64,000 nt of DNA from Sodiomyces alkalinus F11 (taxonomy: Eukaryota; Ascomycota; Sordariomycetes; Glomerellales; Plectosphaerellaceae). Shown here piece after piece: positions 1 through 12,800 of this stretch (its first letter is position 1; each line of letters begins with the position of its first letter). The stretch lies in contig NW_021167094.1 of the NCBI RefSeq assembly GCF_003711515.1, positions 1-64,000 on the forward strand, written 5' to 3'. The notes below the pieces were generated by a model, which saw only the letters and a list, made by a program, of their open reading frames with translations, was not told the DNA's origin and made no database searches. The translations under genes were made by a program, and so were the position numbers.

Positions 1-354
1 TATTCTAATTAGGGTAACGTAAGTTAAACTGGAAAGATACCTTAAACGTAGAATAAGTAATTATAAAAGAGGATAATAATTATATATTAATCCCTCGATA
101 AGGACGTCCCGAGCCTGTCCTTAATATATATATAGGCAGCGGATCCAGCGGCCTTAAAAGGGGGGTCATATAACTGTCTGCCGATCCACTCCAACGCCGT
201 ATCTGCGCGGTTATAATACCTAGCTTACCTTCGGGAGTAATACACCTATAGAAAACGTCCCCTTCGGCCTTACTAGGCGGTTCTTTCTCTATACACTTAA
301 GCAGAATATATTACGCGTTATCGTAGTCGGTATACTAATAGCTATCTGCGTAGA
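1..354. other. RIP-mutated repeat DNA left of the nested gypsy element
   Basis: No gene is supported here. The stretch has the same base signature as the transposons to its right: TpA is abundant, CpA and TpG are scarce, CpG is retained. Its last five bases (350-354, GTAGA) form one copy of the target-site duplication of the gypsy element that begins at 355; the other copy is at 15,774-15,778. If the insertion reading is right, this sequence was continuous with 15,779 onward before the insertion and is part of the older, plus-oriented gypsy copy or of the DNA into which it inserted. No recognisable domain was found in it. Confidence 0.6.
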
Positions 355-575
355 TATCAAATAGGTAGTCGCAAAGAGTAAAAAGGTAGGGTCAAGTAAG
401 AAACCAGGTATAATCACGATAGGATAATAATAGGGTTAGAATATAGGTATAGCTAAAGAGTCAGATTAATCGCTAGCCTCCCTCTTCTAAGGGGAGGCTC
501 CTCCGCTCCTTAAGACTACGTTTCGCTGCTCCTTAAGGGCTACCTTATTTACTTCCTTAAGGGCTACCTTATTTA
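355..575 (-). repeat. 3' LTR of the gypsy element, left fragment
   Basis: This matches the right LTR at 15,442-15,773 and, inverted, the LTR at 17,647-18,009. The shared core begins around AAATAGGTAGTCGCAAAGAG, runs through the hairpin-like CTTCTAAGGGGAGG stretch, and ends in a tandem TTAAGGGCTACCTTATTTAC unit. The LINE splits the LTR after base 575; the remainder is at 7,510-7,643. The original terminus inferred from the three copies is TGTTA..TAACA, now altered by RIP. Confidence 0.8.
548..575. repeat. Left copy of 28-bp LINE target-site duplication
   Basis: Identical over 28 bp to 7,482-7,509. Both copies lie inside the gypsy LTR, and outside them the LTR sequence resumes as expected from the uninterrupted LTRs. 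This marks the LINE insertion point precisely. Confidence 0.85.
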
Positions 576-3500
576 CTTTCTTAGATCTTAATTCTTATCC
601 TTAAACGAGCATCGTTAAGCCGAAAGTGCCCCTCAGGTGCCGTACTATCGATAAAATTAATTCTGATATCGGATTCGGACTCTACGCCCTTAAAAGCACC
701 GGAGACCGATATCGCAGTAAGACCGTAAAGGGCGCGGCGAGTTATATACTATAGGGCGGCCCGTAGGGCTAACCGAACGCGATACCGGCATACCACTATA
801 GAGCGCCTAGAATACGATAACTAGAACTAACCCGGGGCGTATAGCCCTGGGAGAGCCCTAAAAATCCTAGGCACTAAGCGGGCGTACTAAAGGCGTATTA
901 CACGAACTACGTACCTAATTTTCCGGACTACTAGCTAATAGGATAAACGCCGATAAGGCGCTAAAGCTAGTATAGAAGATCCTTTAAACGTAATACTACA
1001 AGACTTTTATAGAGAAGCCGCTACGCTAATAACCCGGTAGCGATATACCCCCTCTTACGACTAAAAGGCTTACCGATATAATCTAATAAGCGATTAAGGG
1101 TATACTACTAGAACTACTTAGAGTAATAGGACCTAAGACCTACGCCTAGGTAGTAGGCAGCACGCCCGCGTAGCGCTAATATATTAAGATAGTACCGGTA
1201 AAGGTTATACTCACCCGATATGCCTAAGAGCTAATAGTCCGATACAGAGACGCTAAGACCGATCTTAAAAGCCGAACCCTATAAAAGATTACTAAGGCGG
1301 TTAATTAAGTTACCCGCTGTGGAGACGTAATAGCCGCGCGACGACTCCTAAGCGGCGATATAATTCTCACGTTTAAGTATAAGAATAAATAGTGGATAGC
1401 GAACGCGAATAATTAGGTTAAAGGCGTATTCGGTATAGGAGCTATAATATATAAGAAAATATACTAAGTTATAGTAAAAGGAATACCGACGGCGTAGCTA
1501 CTAACTTACGACCCCGACGCGGCGTTATAAGAACTTCGGCTATAGAATAACGTAGCGATTACCCGGATTAAGACTAAGAAACCCAGGAATAACGTAGCGC
1601 GGATAGCGCTACTAACTATTAAGGTCGCCCGCCCCGAGGACGCGGAGCGACTAATATAAGAGGGAGTCTTCTTTAATTACGGACACTATAATAATAAACC
1701 CTATAACCCTAAGATCTCTCTATAATAATACTTTAAGTGCCTTAACTTCGGATATAAAGTAAGTTAATACTAAACGATAAAAGCGTTATACGGGTATTAC
1801 GGCAGTACAGAGTTAGCGTACCGAGGGGGCTTCGCGGCTTATAAGGCTAAGATAAACCCAAAGAGAAGGCGTTACGCCGCTTATAAGAGGCCGTACACGG
1901 TATTCAACGATAAATACCTAAGTAAAGCGAAGGAAAGGGCGCGGACTAAGGAGGTATACACTAATAGGGTAAGGGGATTTAACCTTAGCTAACTCGAGAA
2001 ATATAGGGTGGAGAGGGAGCGTAGCGTTTTCACGGCGTCGCTAAACACGATAGTGGTCCCCGAACCGCCCGAGAAAAAGAGAAAATAGAAGGGATACCCC
2101 TTAGGGTCGCGGAATATCCTCCTTAGATCGCTTACCGCCCTTTTTACGCCTACATAGGATAATAATATTACGAGGTTCCTCGCCTTTAATACTACCTTCT
2201 AGCCCTTTTAAAGCCTTACCCCTTACCCCCGGGCTATACTTAAGGCGTAACTATAAAGCGAAATAAGCGCGGCGTAGCCGCCTAAGATAAATCATTAGAA
2301 TCGTTTAGTGGAATATAGGGGTATAGCGGGATAGAGTATAGTAGGCGCTCCATAACCATAGCAGGTATAATATAATAGCGGTAATAAAGCCCGGGTTAGA
2401 TAAGAGGAAGAACCCGATTTACCTAAGGGGATATAATTATAGAATAGTATAAGAGAGTAAACGCGCCTTACTCTATATATATAAGCGGTATAAGGCCGCT
2501 ACGTTTATACAGCGTACGGGTAAGGATTAGGCCTAGGCTATAATTAGAGTCGGGATATAATAGTAGGAGATAAATATATAGGTAGTATACTTACTATACT
2601 ATAAGGGAGGAGAGTAAGAGACCCTGATATATAATCTTACGGCGGAACCGGAGCGGTAGCGTATTATCCTAATAGGAGACTTTAACCTAAAGAACCCCCT
2701 TTAGGACGGGTATAATAGATATAAAAGATAATCGAAAGACCTTATTACGCTTACGTACTAATAGTAACTTAATCTTATAACCCCGAAAGGATATATTATT
2801 AGGACCTTAGCCGATAATAATTGATAATATAGCATACTAGACTTTACCTAGGTCTTAGCGGACCTTATATACGTATACTAGGGGGATAATCTAGAGTTAA
2901 TAGGCTTAGACTATATAGCTTAGGTAATTAATATCGATACGGCGTAACGGCGCTAGGGTATCGCTAGTAAAGGATAGAGGTAAAGGAAGTTAGACTAGGA
3001 AGCGGCCTAGAGAGAGGCCTAAAGGCTAGACTATAGAGAAATACCCCTTACCCCGGAAGTAATCGACTAGGTAGTAAACTAAATACTATAGGACCTTACT
3101 AGTATCGCGGACGCTATAGCGCTATGCCGCGAGCTAGCCGCCTTCCGCGATAGGCCGTTATAATAGACGTAGGAGATAGTAGAGGCGAATAAGAAGGTAA
3201 TAAGGCTAATACGGCGCTATTACGGGCGGAGGTCGCGCAGTAGGTAGAATGAACTTAAGGAGGCAGAAAAATATCGCGATATTTTAGTTAAAATAAAGAA
3301 GCGGAAAAGCTAGCGCGGCGCTATTAATATAATAGTAGTAGACTAAAAAAGCCTCTAGGTATTATAATACTAGGCCCGGATAGTAAGCTATTTACCCCTA
3401 AACCTCCTATCTATCCTGCCCTTATAGCGTAGCGTGGGCGGACCGGTCGTGATAATATATAACGGGAAAGCGATAATCCTTATAAAGAAGTTTTTCCCCC

Positions 3501-6500
3501 TACTATACCCTATAAAAAGCGGGCGTATCGGCGGCACGCCGAGGATAGCGGTCACGTAAGAGGTCACGGAAGAGGAGGTCTAGTAGGCTATATAATAAAT
3601 AGTAAAGTAGAAGGCACCCGGGGAGGACGGCCTATTAAACGGATTCCTACTCGCCCATAGCTAGCCACTCTATAAGCGATTAGTATAACTCTTCTCCGTA
3701 AGCCTTAAGGCCGTATATTTCCCGTAATAATACCGTACCGTAGAAATAGTGGTGCTTAAGAAACTAGGTAAACCGAAGGAAGCTTACACGATAGCCTCGG
3801 GGTAACGACCGATATTACTCCTTAGCGTAACGGGGAAGGTCCTTAAGAAGATAATAGTAAGGAGAATTATAACCGTAGCGGAGGAGCACCGACTCCTCCC
3901 CGCCGGATAGATAGGTAATCGTAGATACTACGATATAATAGTAGCGGTTAGGGCTATTATAAAGGGAGTATACGCTGTGTAGGAGCGCGGCGGGGCTATA
4001 GCGTAATTAAAGCTTAATATCTAGGGCGCCTTTAATATAGTACTACACTAAAAACTCCTCGAAGTCCTCGCTTAATACGGCTTCCCGGATTAGGTTACGA
4101 AATAGACTTAGTTATACCTTATAGCGCGCACGGCGCGCCTACGCTTTAATAGCGATACGGCGTACTAAGTACAAATCTAGGCGGGAGTCCCCTAAGGATC
4201 CCCCCTCTCCCCGATCCTCTTTATACTATTTATTAGGACGCTTTACTAGGAATTAATCCGGATACCGCGGGTCGCGGTAGTCGGCTTTACCGATAACACG
4301 AATATTATAGCCTTTAGACGTAACGAGGCCGTATTATGGGCATACCTTAAACGGGTATAGTAAGTCTACTAAAGCTAATTATAGAGGAGCGGACTACGAT
4401 TCGAGCCACGGAAGTATAAGCTCCTTTACTTTATAAGAAAATAAGAACCGCTACCGCTCCTACTACGCCTTAAGGGCGTACCGGCGCCGTAAGTTAGAGA
4501 AATAGAGGTCTTAGGGGTTATCCTCGACTAAAAACTTATATTCCGCCCCTATATTAGGAAACTTAAAGCTAAACTCCTTACCTAGAAATACGCCTTTACG
4601 TGCTTCGTAGTGTTAGTATAGGGCTACTATATCGGGGATACGCGTAAGCTATACTAAATAGTAGTCCGGAGCGTTATACTATACGCGGCCCTAGCCTTCT
4701 ATACGATAATAAGAAAAGGGGAGAAGCTAAACGGAGTTCTTAAAGGACTAGCTAATAAGTAGGCGTAATACCTATATATCGTTACTAGCGCGTATTGGGC
4801 TACCGCTATAAAGGTAGTTAAGATAAAGGCGGGGGTCCCCCCCCTTAACTTATACTATAACGCCCTAACCGTATAAGCGGTGCTATAGGTAAAGGATACT
4901 TAAATAAAGTAAACGATACTTTAGGTATAATAAGTAGTTAAAGCGGCTATATAGCGTAGAAAATAAGGAGGAGGGGTTAGGCCTTACTTAGGATCCTAAG
5001 GGGTATAGAAGTAGGAGGTTAAGTCCTGGCTCCTCGGGAGGGAATTAGCCTAGCGCCTTTAAAAGGAATAGGTATACCGGTAAAAGCATGCCTTACCACG
5101 CTAATATAGTAACGTGGCCGTAGCGTAGATACCCTAGTTCGACTACGCGGCGCTTAGGAAGTATAAGGGCCTTATAAAACTATAGAGTTCTATCCTTACC
5201 TAGATTCGAACGGAGAAAATAGGCCTTCGCTATTTCCTCTTTATAAGAGGTGTACCGGAAGCGGCGATACTATATTACCGGTACGCCGATAAAGGGCCGG
5301 AGATAGCGGAATATATTATATTATACTGCTGATATATATTTTAGGAGATATAAGAGCGCTTTACGGCCGATACGGGCGCGCGCTTACTAATAAAATAGGA
5401 CTAGCTCTTAGCGCTCCAGAGTAAGGAGACCGCGGGGAAGGTCGCGAAGTGGTTCCTATAAACCGGGCGCCTCCCGGACTTCCGACTAGCACGATAACTA
5501 GAAGCGGAGGCGTAGTAGAGCCCTTATAGCGTTAGAACCTCGGGTATAGATACAGGGAGGCGAAGACAATTACGAAGGGAGGTAAAGATAACTATAAAGG
5601 GAATAAGTAAAAGGAGAGTAAGATATTTATTAATAGCCGTTATACGACTACGCTACGGACGCGCTATATTTACTCTTTATCTATATACTTATCGGACTTA
5701 TTGTTATCGTTATCGGAGCTAATCGCTTTACTATCTACTAAGATAACCTTATCCTTACCTGTACCCTTATCCTCGGTGGCTAAGGTTATAGGATCTCCCG
5801 ATAAAGGGATAAGGATACCCTCCAATACGCGTTAGTAGCGGGGTCGGCACGGGGTTAGCGCAGGGTAACTTATAAGGTAAGCGAGGATAAGCTTTAATAT
5901 CTCGCTATTACGAGCGTAGCTATTATTATAACTCTACGGGGGCGCGGTGGCGGGGGCGGCGACTATACTAATATTATTAGCCTGGCGGAGGGCGGCGCGG
6001 TACGCCCGAAAGGCGTGAGTCTAATGGGTAGCCGTCTATTAGTGCTTCCGGATATTCTACGATAGGATTAGTAACTGTGATATAGCGTATACGGTGTAAT
6101 AGAGAAGGGGAAAAACCTATAAAGGGAGTTAGGGCGGCGCGGGCGGCGGTGGCGGCGTTATTATAGGGGGGGGACCTAATAGGAGGATTAAAGGAGTAAA
6201 GGCGTAGCGAGGGCATAGCGGGGATAAACCGGGGCATAATAACTACTACTACGATTACTATTAATATATTTAACGTAACGGGCGCCGGCTCCTAAGTCGG
6301 GTTAGTAAATACGGTATAAAGCGGGGGCGCCGCGGGGGCGTAGCGGGAACACGATAGGACTATATACTAGGAGGGTTCTAGTAGAGTATAGCTTAGTAGT
6401 CTCGTGTTAGGGATATAACGTATAAGGTATAGCGCGATAAGCGGACAGTAAGGGTAATAGCGGACTATACCGGGTTAGAATATAAAGCAGGGGCGTAAAG

Positions 6501-7481
6501 CGGGCCCGACGATAATAGAGCGGGGAACTTATAGTAGAAGGCTAAGGGGTAACCGGCCCTTTACCCTTATAGGCGCCGGCACCGGCTCCCCCTTTAGTAA
6601 TAGAGGTCTTATTACTAGGTATCTAAAGGGGTAGGAGAGTTAGACCGAGGCGGGCGCTACGGGAGCGGAGCGGGGGCGGCGCGAGGATAGCGCGACCTAG
6701 AACCCCGTTAGATCCCCTACTATATAGCCAAATAGTACCGGGGATCCCGTATAGGAATTCTAGGGCCGTACCTATATCGCACCGACCACGTAAAACTTAC
6801 CTTAAGAACGATAGCTTAAAGGAGGAAAAGAGGAAAGGAGGAAAAAAGAGGAAAAGAGGGAGGGTTATAAGAAAAGGGAGCGGTAGATTAGCCCTACGAG
6901 TCACTATGCCTTCTAGGGAACGGTAGCCACGCCCGGCCTATACTATAGCGCCTACCCTGGAGAGCCTACGTAGCGCGAGTAAGGGAGATATATAACTAAA
7001 TAAGGGCCACTATAAATAGCAGGTATATAAAGGAGGTTTTAGAATAAATAATAAATAAAGGAAGGAGTAAGGGGGGAGGCAGGCGTGCCCCCCCCCCCTA
7101 TAAAAGGGAGGGAGAGTATAAAAGGTACTATGGCGAGGGAAGAATAACCTCGCCGGATCCGAAATAAAGGAAAGGATAGCGGCGAGGGACCGTAGCGATA
7201 GTGCACCGAGGGCGCGTGCGACCGATATAGCACCTACTAAACTAACTAGCTAACCCCTGTTAGCCACTAGCCCCCAGGTAAGATCCGGTTTTCGAATAAC
7301 AATAAAAACAGGGCCGCAGAGCGATACCGTAGCGGCTACGCACGATAGAACTACCTATATAATAAGAGCGCAGGGGTTTTTATCCATTAACGGTTTCCCC
7401 TTAAGAATAGAGAAGGACTATTACCTAGGTAGCTAGCCTAGCTTAGCTAAGCGAGAATAGTATAATAAATAATAATAATAA
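576..7481 (+). mobile_element. Tad1/I-like non-LTR retrotransposon (LINE), RIP-inactivated
   Basis: Element inserted in the 3' LTR of the gypsy copy. On the plus strand the degraded reading frames show a first ORF ending in CCHC-type zinc knuckles near 1,665-1,830, an apurinic endonuclease domain near 2,400-2,990 (ILIGDFN motif near 2,660), and a reverse transcriptase near 3,780-4,690 with GVPQGSPLSPILF near 4,185 and an FTDN remnant of the FADD active site near 4,285. A Tad-type C-terminal region with a QIRTEKIGL motif and Cys/His residues follows near 5,190-5,330. I see no RNase H between RT and this tail. A long 3' region (about 5,600-7,450) has no recognisable domain. The element ends in a TAATAATAATAAT tail (7,461-7,481) followed directly by the duplicated target site. 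Numerous TAA/TAG stops make it non-functional. The FADD-to-FTDN changes are G-to-A in a TpG context, as RIP produces. Confidence 0.85.
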
Positions 7482-7509
7482 TTTACTTCCTTAAGGGCTA
7501 CCTTATTTA
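7482..7509. repeat. Right copy of 28-bp LINE target-site duplication
   Basis: Perfect match to 548-575, directly after the TAA-rich tail of the LINE. The gypsy LTR continues at 7,510. Confidence 0.85.
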
Positions 7510-7643
7510 ATTCGAGGGACTATCCTATTTACTATATAATAACTTACTTTATTTATATCTCGAGGGGTCTTAGACTAGGCATACCTGGATCCCTATAGGT
7601 TTATACTAAGGACTATTATAACCACTACTATAGACACCTAATA
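7510..7643 (-). repeat. 3' LTR of the gypsy element, right fragment
   Basis: Continues the LTR interrupted at 575 and matches the last 134 bases or so of the LTR at 15,442-15,773, ending in TAGACACCTAATA. The two fragments together give an LTR of about 355 bp, against 332 bp for the right LTR; the difference is about one extra TTAAGGGCTACC-type internal unit in the left copy. Confidence 0.8.
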
Positions 7644-9850
7644 TAGCGACCTCCCCCGGATACTCCTATCCTTAGGAGCGCCCTTCCGTGCCGGCCTCTC
7701 GGCTCCTCCGAAAACCCAGTCTCCGAGTCCGTCTCCTAAACCCCCGATACCCTAAACCAGAGCCTTCCACGACGGGACCCTAATAGGCCCCTAACGGGTT
7801 CCTACACAGAGCCTTCTTAGCCGTGGCTCTAACCCGGGTATACACTCTCTTCCTTTGATCTATTAACTAAAAACTAATAAAGGCCACTCTATCCTTAACC
7901 CGAGACTAAAACCTAATATCCTATCTGGGAGCCTAATAGGCTCTAGATAGGTTCCTTCCCGGGCCTTCGAACTTATCCCTTTATCCACCTAGGATATCCC
8001 TTTAATCTATCTATAAAGACTCTCCCTTATAGTATTATATAGGGCCCGTCGTTACTCTTTCCGTGAATTTCGTAGCTTCCTTCTTTATACTAAAAATAGG
8101 TGCCTAAATAACTATTATTAGGGGGGATATCTCGTAAGCTACTATTACTCCCTTTTCCTATTCTTTTCTTCCTCTTCTATACTTAATTTTCGATTATACT
8201 ACGCCTTATCAGTTCTACCTAATCTAAAGTATCGTATACTAACGGTTTATAGTTTCACTTAATTAATCAATTAATTAACTACTATCTTATAAGTGCCCCC
8301 TAACCTATCTTTAGTCTATAATACTAGCTAACTACGCGATATAGTATAGTTACTATACCTTCCTAGGGAGATAATAACGATAATAATAAGCGCGCCGCCA
8401 CTCCTATAAGTATAACGCGAGCCTTTAAAAGGCTTAAGACCACGGTTATAGCGTCGTTCTCGTAGTCCGCTAGGCAGTCTACCCCGTAGTCGGCTACTTA
8501 ACCTGCCTTATCGTAGGTTACTGCCCCGGCTACGCTAAAGCCTGCTACTTTAACTACGGCTACGCCTTTAATATCGACTACTACGCCGTCGGTCACTCTA
8601 TACTAGAAGGTGGTAGATATTAGTATAGGTAGGGATCTAAAGGCCCCCTATATACGTTATACGGGTAAGTTAGTAATAATTAATTTTAAAAAGAAGACGT
8701 ATACTATTAAGGCCGTAACGTGCCGATACGCCGATAACGGTCGGCGTATAAATAAGTATCACTACTACTCCGAGTATAATAGCCTTAAATACCGTGTAGT
8801 AAGTTATACGCTATCTTTAATCCCTATAGCCCCTTCCTTTACAGACTACTCTATAGGCCCGTTTCTAATATATATAATAGCTCCCTATTACTGGTAAAAA
8901 CGCTGCTAAGTAGCTATAGAAGGTTTTAGTTATCGCTATCGAAAAAGGTAGCCTAAACGAGAATCGTCGCGTAAGTATTACTAACCGTATCCCCTTATTA
9001 CCCCTATATAGTACCCTTACTAATCCTTTATAGTACTAGGCTATAGCAGTTCGATACTAGGTTATCCTTAGAGAGGCTCTAAGTTAAACGACGCTAAAGA
9101 TTAACAGGTTATCTACTAAGGAAGCTTTAGCTACTCGGCGTTAAGCTAAGGAAGTTACCGACGCCCGCTAGAAAACGGCAGAAGATATCTATAAAAGGCT
9201 TAATAGTATAGAGTCGATCCCTATATAATTCGTCGGGCTATAGTAGTAGCGTCTTACCATTAAGCAGAAACGCCTTAATATTAAATAATAACGCCTTACG
9301 TTATATAACCGCGACCTCACGGCCTAGGAGCGGACGGCTACTACTTTTAAGCAGATAGCTACTCTTAACCTAGCCTAGGCTTAGGCTTAGGAAGACCTGC
9401 CTACACTCTTAGGGCCTGCCTTAGCCCCCGCAGGGGTTAGGTTTATAGGTAACGATATATTGAGTAATAGTAATAGCCCCGTATAACCTTAAGGCTTCGT
9501 ACCGTAAAGTCCCTAGGGTCCCCCGGATCCCTACGAAATACCCGACGATAACGATATAGGGCCGACCTTATTAGTAAAAAAGAGTAAGGGGAAGAAGGCT
9601 CTAACGCTCTTAACTCCTTTATTAGGAAAAAAAAAAAGAAGTAGAAGGCGAAAACGCCTTTATCTCTTCGGCCTTTAATACTATCCGCGGGTAGTAGGTA
9701 AAAGGGGGGAATAGCGACTACTACTACGGGGTAGAGCCAGGTATATATAAAGGATAATAGTAACGAGGTAGTTAGGCGGGAGCCTACCCCTCTAAACAAT
9801 AAGTTAGTAGGGTTTAAGGATACCCTAAAAGGGCCGTGATAGTATATATA
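7644..9850 (+). mobile_element. Accessory segment of the gypsy element carrying an antisense reading frame (left copy)
   Basis: This stretch lies between pol and the 3' LTR of the minus-strand gypsy element, where most gypsy elements have only a short untranslated region. A closely related segment lies inverted at about 16,020-17,646 in the second gypsy copy, also next to an LTR, so it belongs to the family and is not a one-off insertion. The clearest remaining reading frame is at 8,610-8,897 on the plus strand, antisense to the element, and its product is clearly related to the frame at 16,733-16,368 minus (shared runs include APYIRYTGKLV). Downstream, about 8,950-9,440 reads as a Gln/Lys/Arg-rich, coiled-coil-like stretch once stops are ignored. 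I do not recognise the protein. It could be a captured gene or a DNA transposon that inserted in an ancestral gypsy copy. Confidence 0.55.
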
Positions 9851-12800
9851 AAGGAATGGTTATTTGTTTTTTTTAGGTTTTTTACTAGCCTTCGGGTTAG
9901 GTTTTTCCTTTTTTTTATTAACTAGCTTTAGAGTATTCCTATCGTAACCCTAATAGTCCTAACTATACTTCTATTATAATATAATCGTGTCCCCCTTATA
10001 ACGGTTAATTAAGGGAATCGTAGAGGAAAATAGACTTTAAGGGCGATAAGTTATTATACTAAAGGAATAAGAACGGGGTTAAGGGCGTTATACTCGAAAA
10101 GGAATAAAGGTCGGAAGCAGAACGCTTAAAAAAGGGAGAATAGAGGTTAAGAGCAGAACGCTTTAAAGGAAGAAAATAGGAGGAGAGGTGATAGTACCTA
10201 TATAGTCCCTGTCTAGATTAAAGGGGGGTCCCTGCCTAAGAATTTATCTCCACGACCCACTAAAGGGTTTTACTAGGTTAATATAGCCGATACGTAAGCG
10301 CTTATCTCTATTAGGTTATCTACGGGAATAGTGCGTAGACCTATATAGTTTCCGGATAGTCTCGCCTTAAAGTAGGCGTTAACGAGTTCGTCGGGGATAT
10401 TCCGCTTCGGCTCCTAAGTATTCTCCTTATCGCTATAGCCGGCCTATTTAATTAGGTATTAACGTCGTTTTCCCTAGTATCGGTGGTCTAGGATAGCTTT
10501 AACCTCGTACTTATCCGAATCTAATTCGATGTTAACCACGGGTAGTTCCGGTTATAATCCATCGCGGGACCTCTATAGTTCTAGCAGGGATACAGGAAAA
10601 ACGTTATAAATCCTTATACCTTTAGGCAGCGCTAACTAATAAGCTAGGCTATACATGCCGATAATCTTAGTCACCTTATACGGGCCGATAAACTTATCGC
10701 TAAGCTTTTTCGACGGCCTCTTCTATCGGATATTCTTTGTAGATAGCAGGATATACTCGTCGACCTTAAAAGAAGGCTAGGCACGACCGTTATTATAATA
10801 CCGTTCGTAGGAGACCTATACCCTCTTAATAAAGTCCGAAATAGAACGGCGCTAGGCTATAAGGTATTCCGCCCGGGTCTCGGCTTCGGCGGCGTGGACC
10901 TCGCCTACCCTCGGAAGCTATACCTTATTAGGTCCCCTTAGCTTATAGCCTATTAGGGTATCGGATAGGGTATAACGTATCGTAGAATACCACGCTATAT
11001 TATAGGTAAACTCTACTAGCAGTAGCCGGTTAACCTAGTTATCCTATTCCTACGAGTAGAAGACGCGAAGATAGTGCTTAAGGTTCTAGTTCTGCCGCTC
11101 CGTCTATCCGTTAGTTTACGGGTACCACGCTATAGATAGGCGCCTAGCTATACCTAAATATCGATATAGCGTTACCTAAAAACGGCTTATAAATAGCGAG
11201 CCTCGGTCTACTATAATACTACTAGGCAGGCTAAAAGTACGAAAAACGTAATACTATAAGGACTTAGTAAGTCCTTCTACTATCAGGGCACTACTCGTGG
11301 GAATATAAATAGAGTACTTTATTAGGCGGTATACTACTACGAGGATAGTATCCCATTTTTAGCCTAGGCCGTGGACTGGCGGTAGCCCCGTAATAAAGTT
11401 AATAGATATCTCTATAAAGGGGCGCTAGGGTATTAAGAGACTCGCTAGCTCGTTATAAGGCTTATAGTACCGCGGCTTAGTACGCTAATAGATAGTATAG
11501 GTAGGTATAAACTACCGGATATCCCTAAGTAAATAATCCTAAAAGTAAAAGTCCGAAACCCTGTTAATAGTCCTTATAACCCTATAGTGCCCCACGCTAA
11601 GTCCGTTATAAAAACACTACAGGACCTTCTAACGGAGACTAGAGTAGTCTAGTACGAAAACGCGATTCTTAAAATAAAGAATACTATTACTCCTAAACTA
11701 ATATCCGTATATAGTATCGTCACGGTAGGCCTTACGCTATCTAGTGTAAAAAGGGTTATCCGTTTACGCCTCCATTACCTCTTCTAGTAAGGTAGGGGAT
11801 TTAAGAGCGGGAAAATCAGGGTTAATATCAGGGGCAGGGCGGGAACCACGCTAATTCCCGATAAGGCCTAAAACGAATTACCTCGAAAAAGACTTCGAGA
11901 TAACGGCGTATATTAGGGCTTTCTTAATAGCCTATCCGCGGGGTTTAATATTCCCGGGCGGTGCCGGATCTTAAAACTAAACGGGGCGAGCTCCTTAAGC
12001 CACTATACGTGCGACCCCTTAAGCTTCGGCTTATCTAGTAGGTAGCGATAATTTAGGTAGTTTATTAAAACGATAACGGGGCTCTAACTATAGGCCATGT
12101 AATAATGCTACGTCCGAAAGGACTCGATAATCGCTATAAACTCTAAATCGGGCGTACTATAATTAAGCTTAGCCCTATATAGCTTACGGGATATAAATAC
12201 TATAGGGCACTATCCTCGAGTTAACTAATAATAGCGCTAATAATAAAGGCAGAAGCGTTAGGCTCGATACGTATAGGCAGAGCGGGGTTAAAGTATCGTA
12301 GGACTAGTGCCTTCTAAAATAATAGCTTTATTTCTTCGAACGCGTCCCAGGCCTACTAGGAAAGTATAAGGATCCCTATATAGCCACCGGTGGGTCCTCC
12401 TTTAAGATAGTCTATAAAAGGGGTAACGACCTTGGAGTAGTTCCGAATAAAACGTCTATAAAACCCCGTAAAGCCCAGGAAGACTTATATCTTCTTAATA
12501 CTATTAAGGAGCTCCTAATCGCGGATAGCCTTAACGGAATAGGTCTATATATACCCTATCTAGACTATAGATAAAACTAAGGAATTCTACGTCTTTAGTC
12601 TTAAATTCGCACTTATCGGGGTTAATATATAATGACTACTACCTAGGCCTTATAAGGACCTCGCGGATATATACGCGGTGGGTAGCTAAGTCTTTACTAT
12701 AAATAAGAATATTATCCAGATAGACTATATAGATAGTGTCGATAAGACCTATTAGCGCCTAGTTAATACACCGCTAAAAGCTTACGGGCGTGTTAGTTAG

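Noticed and set aside
8610..8897. Independent host gene at 8,610-8,897
   Set aside because: The frame lies within RIP-mutated repeat DNA and has a relative in the inverted copy. It is part of the mobile element, not a host gene.
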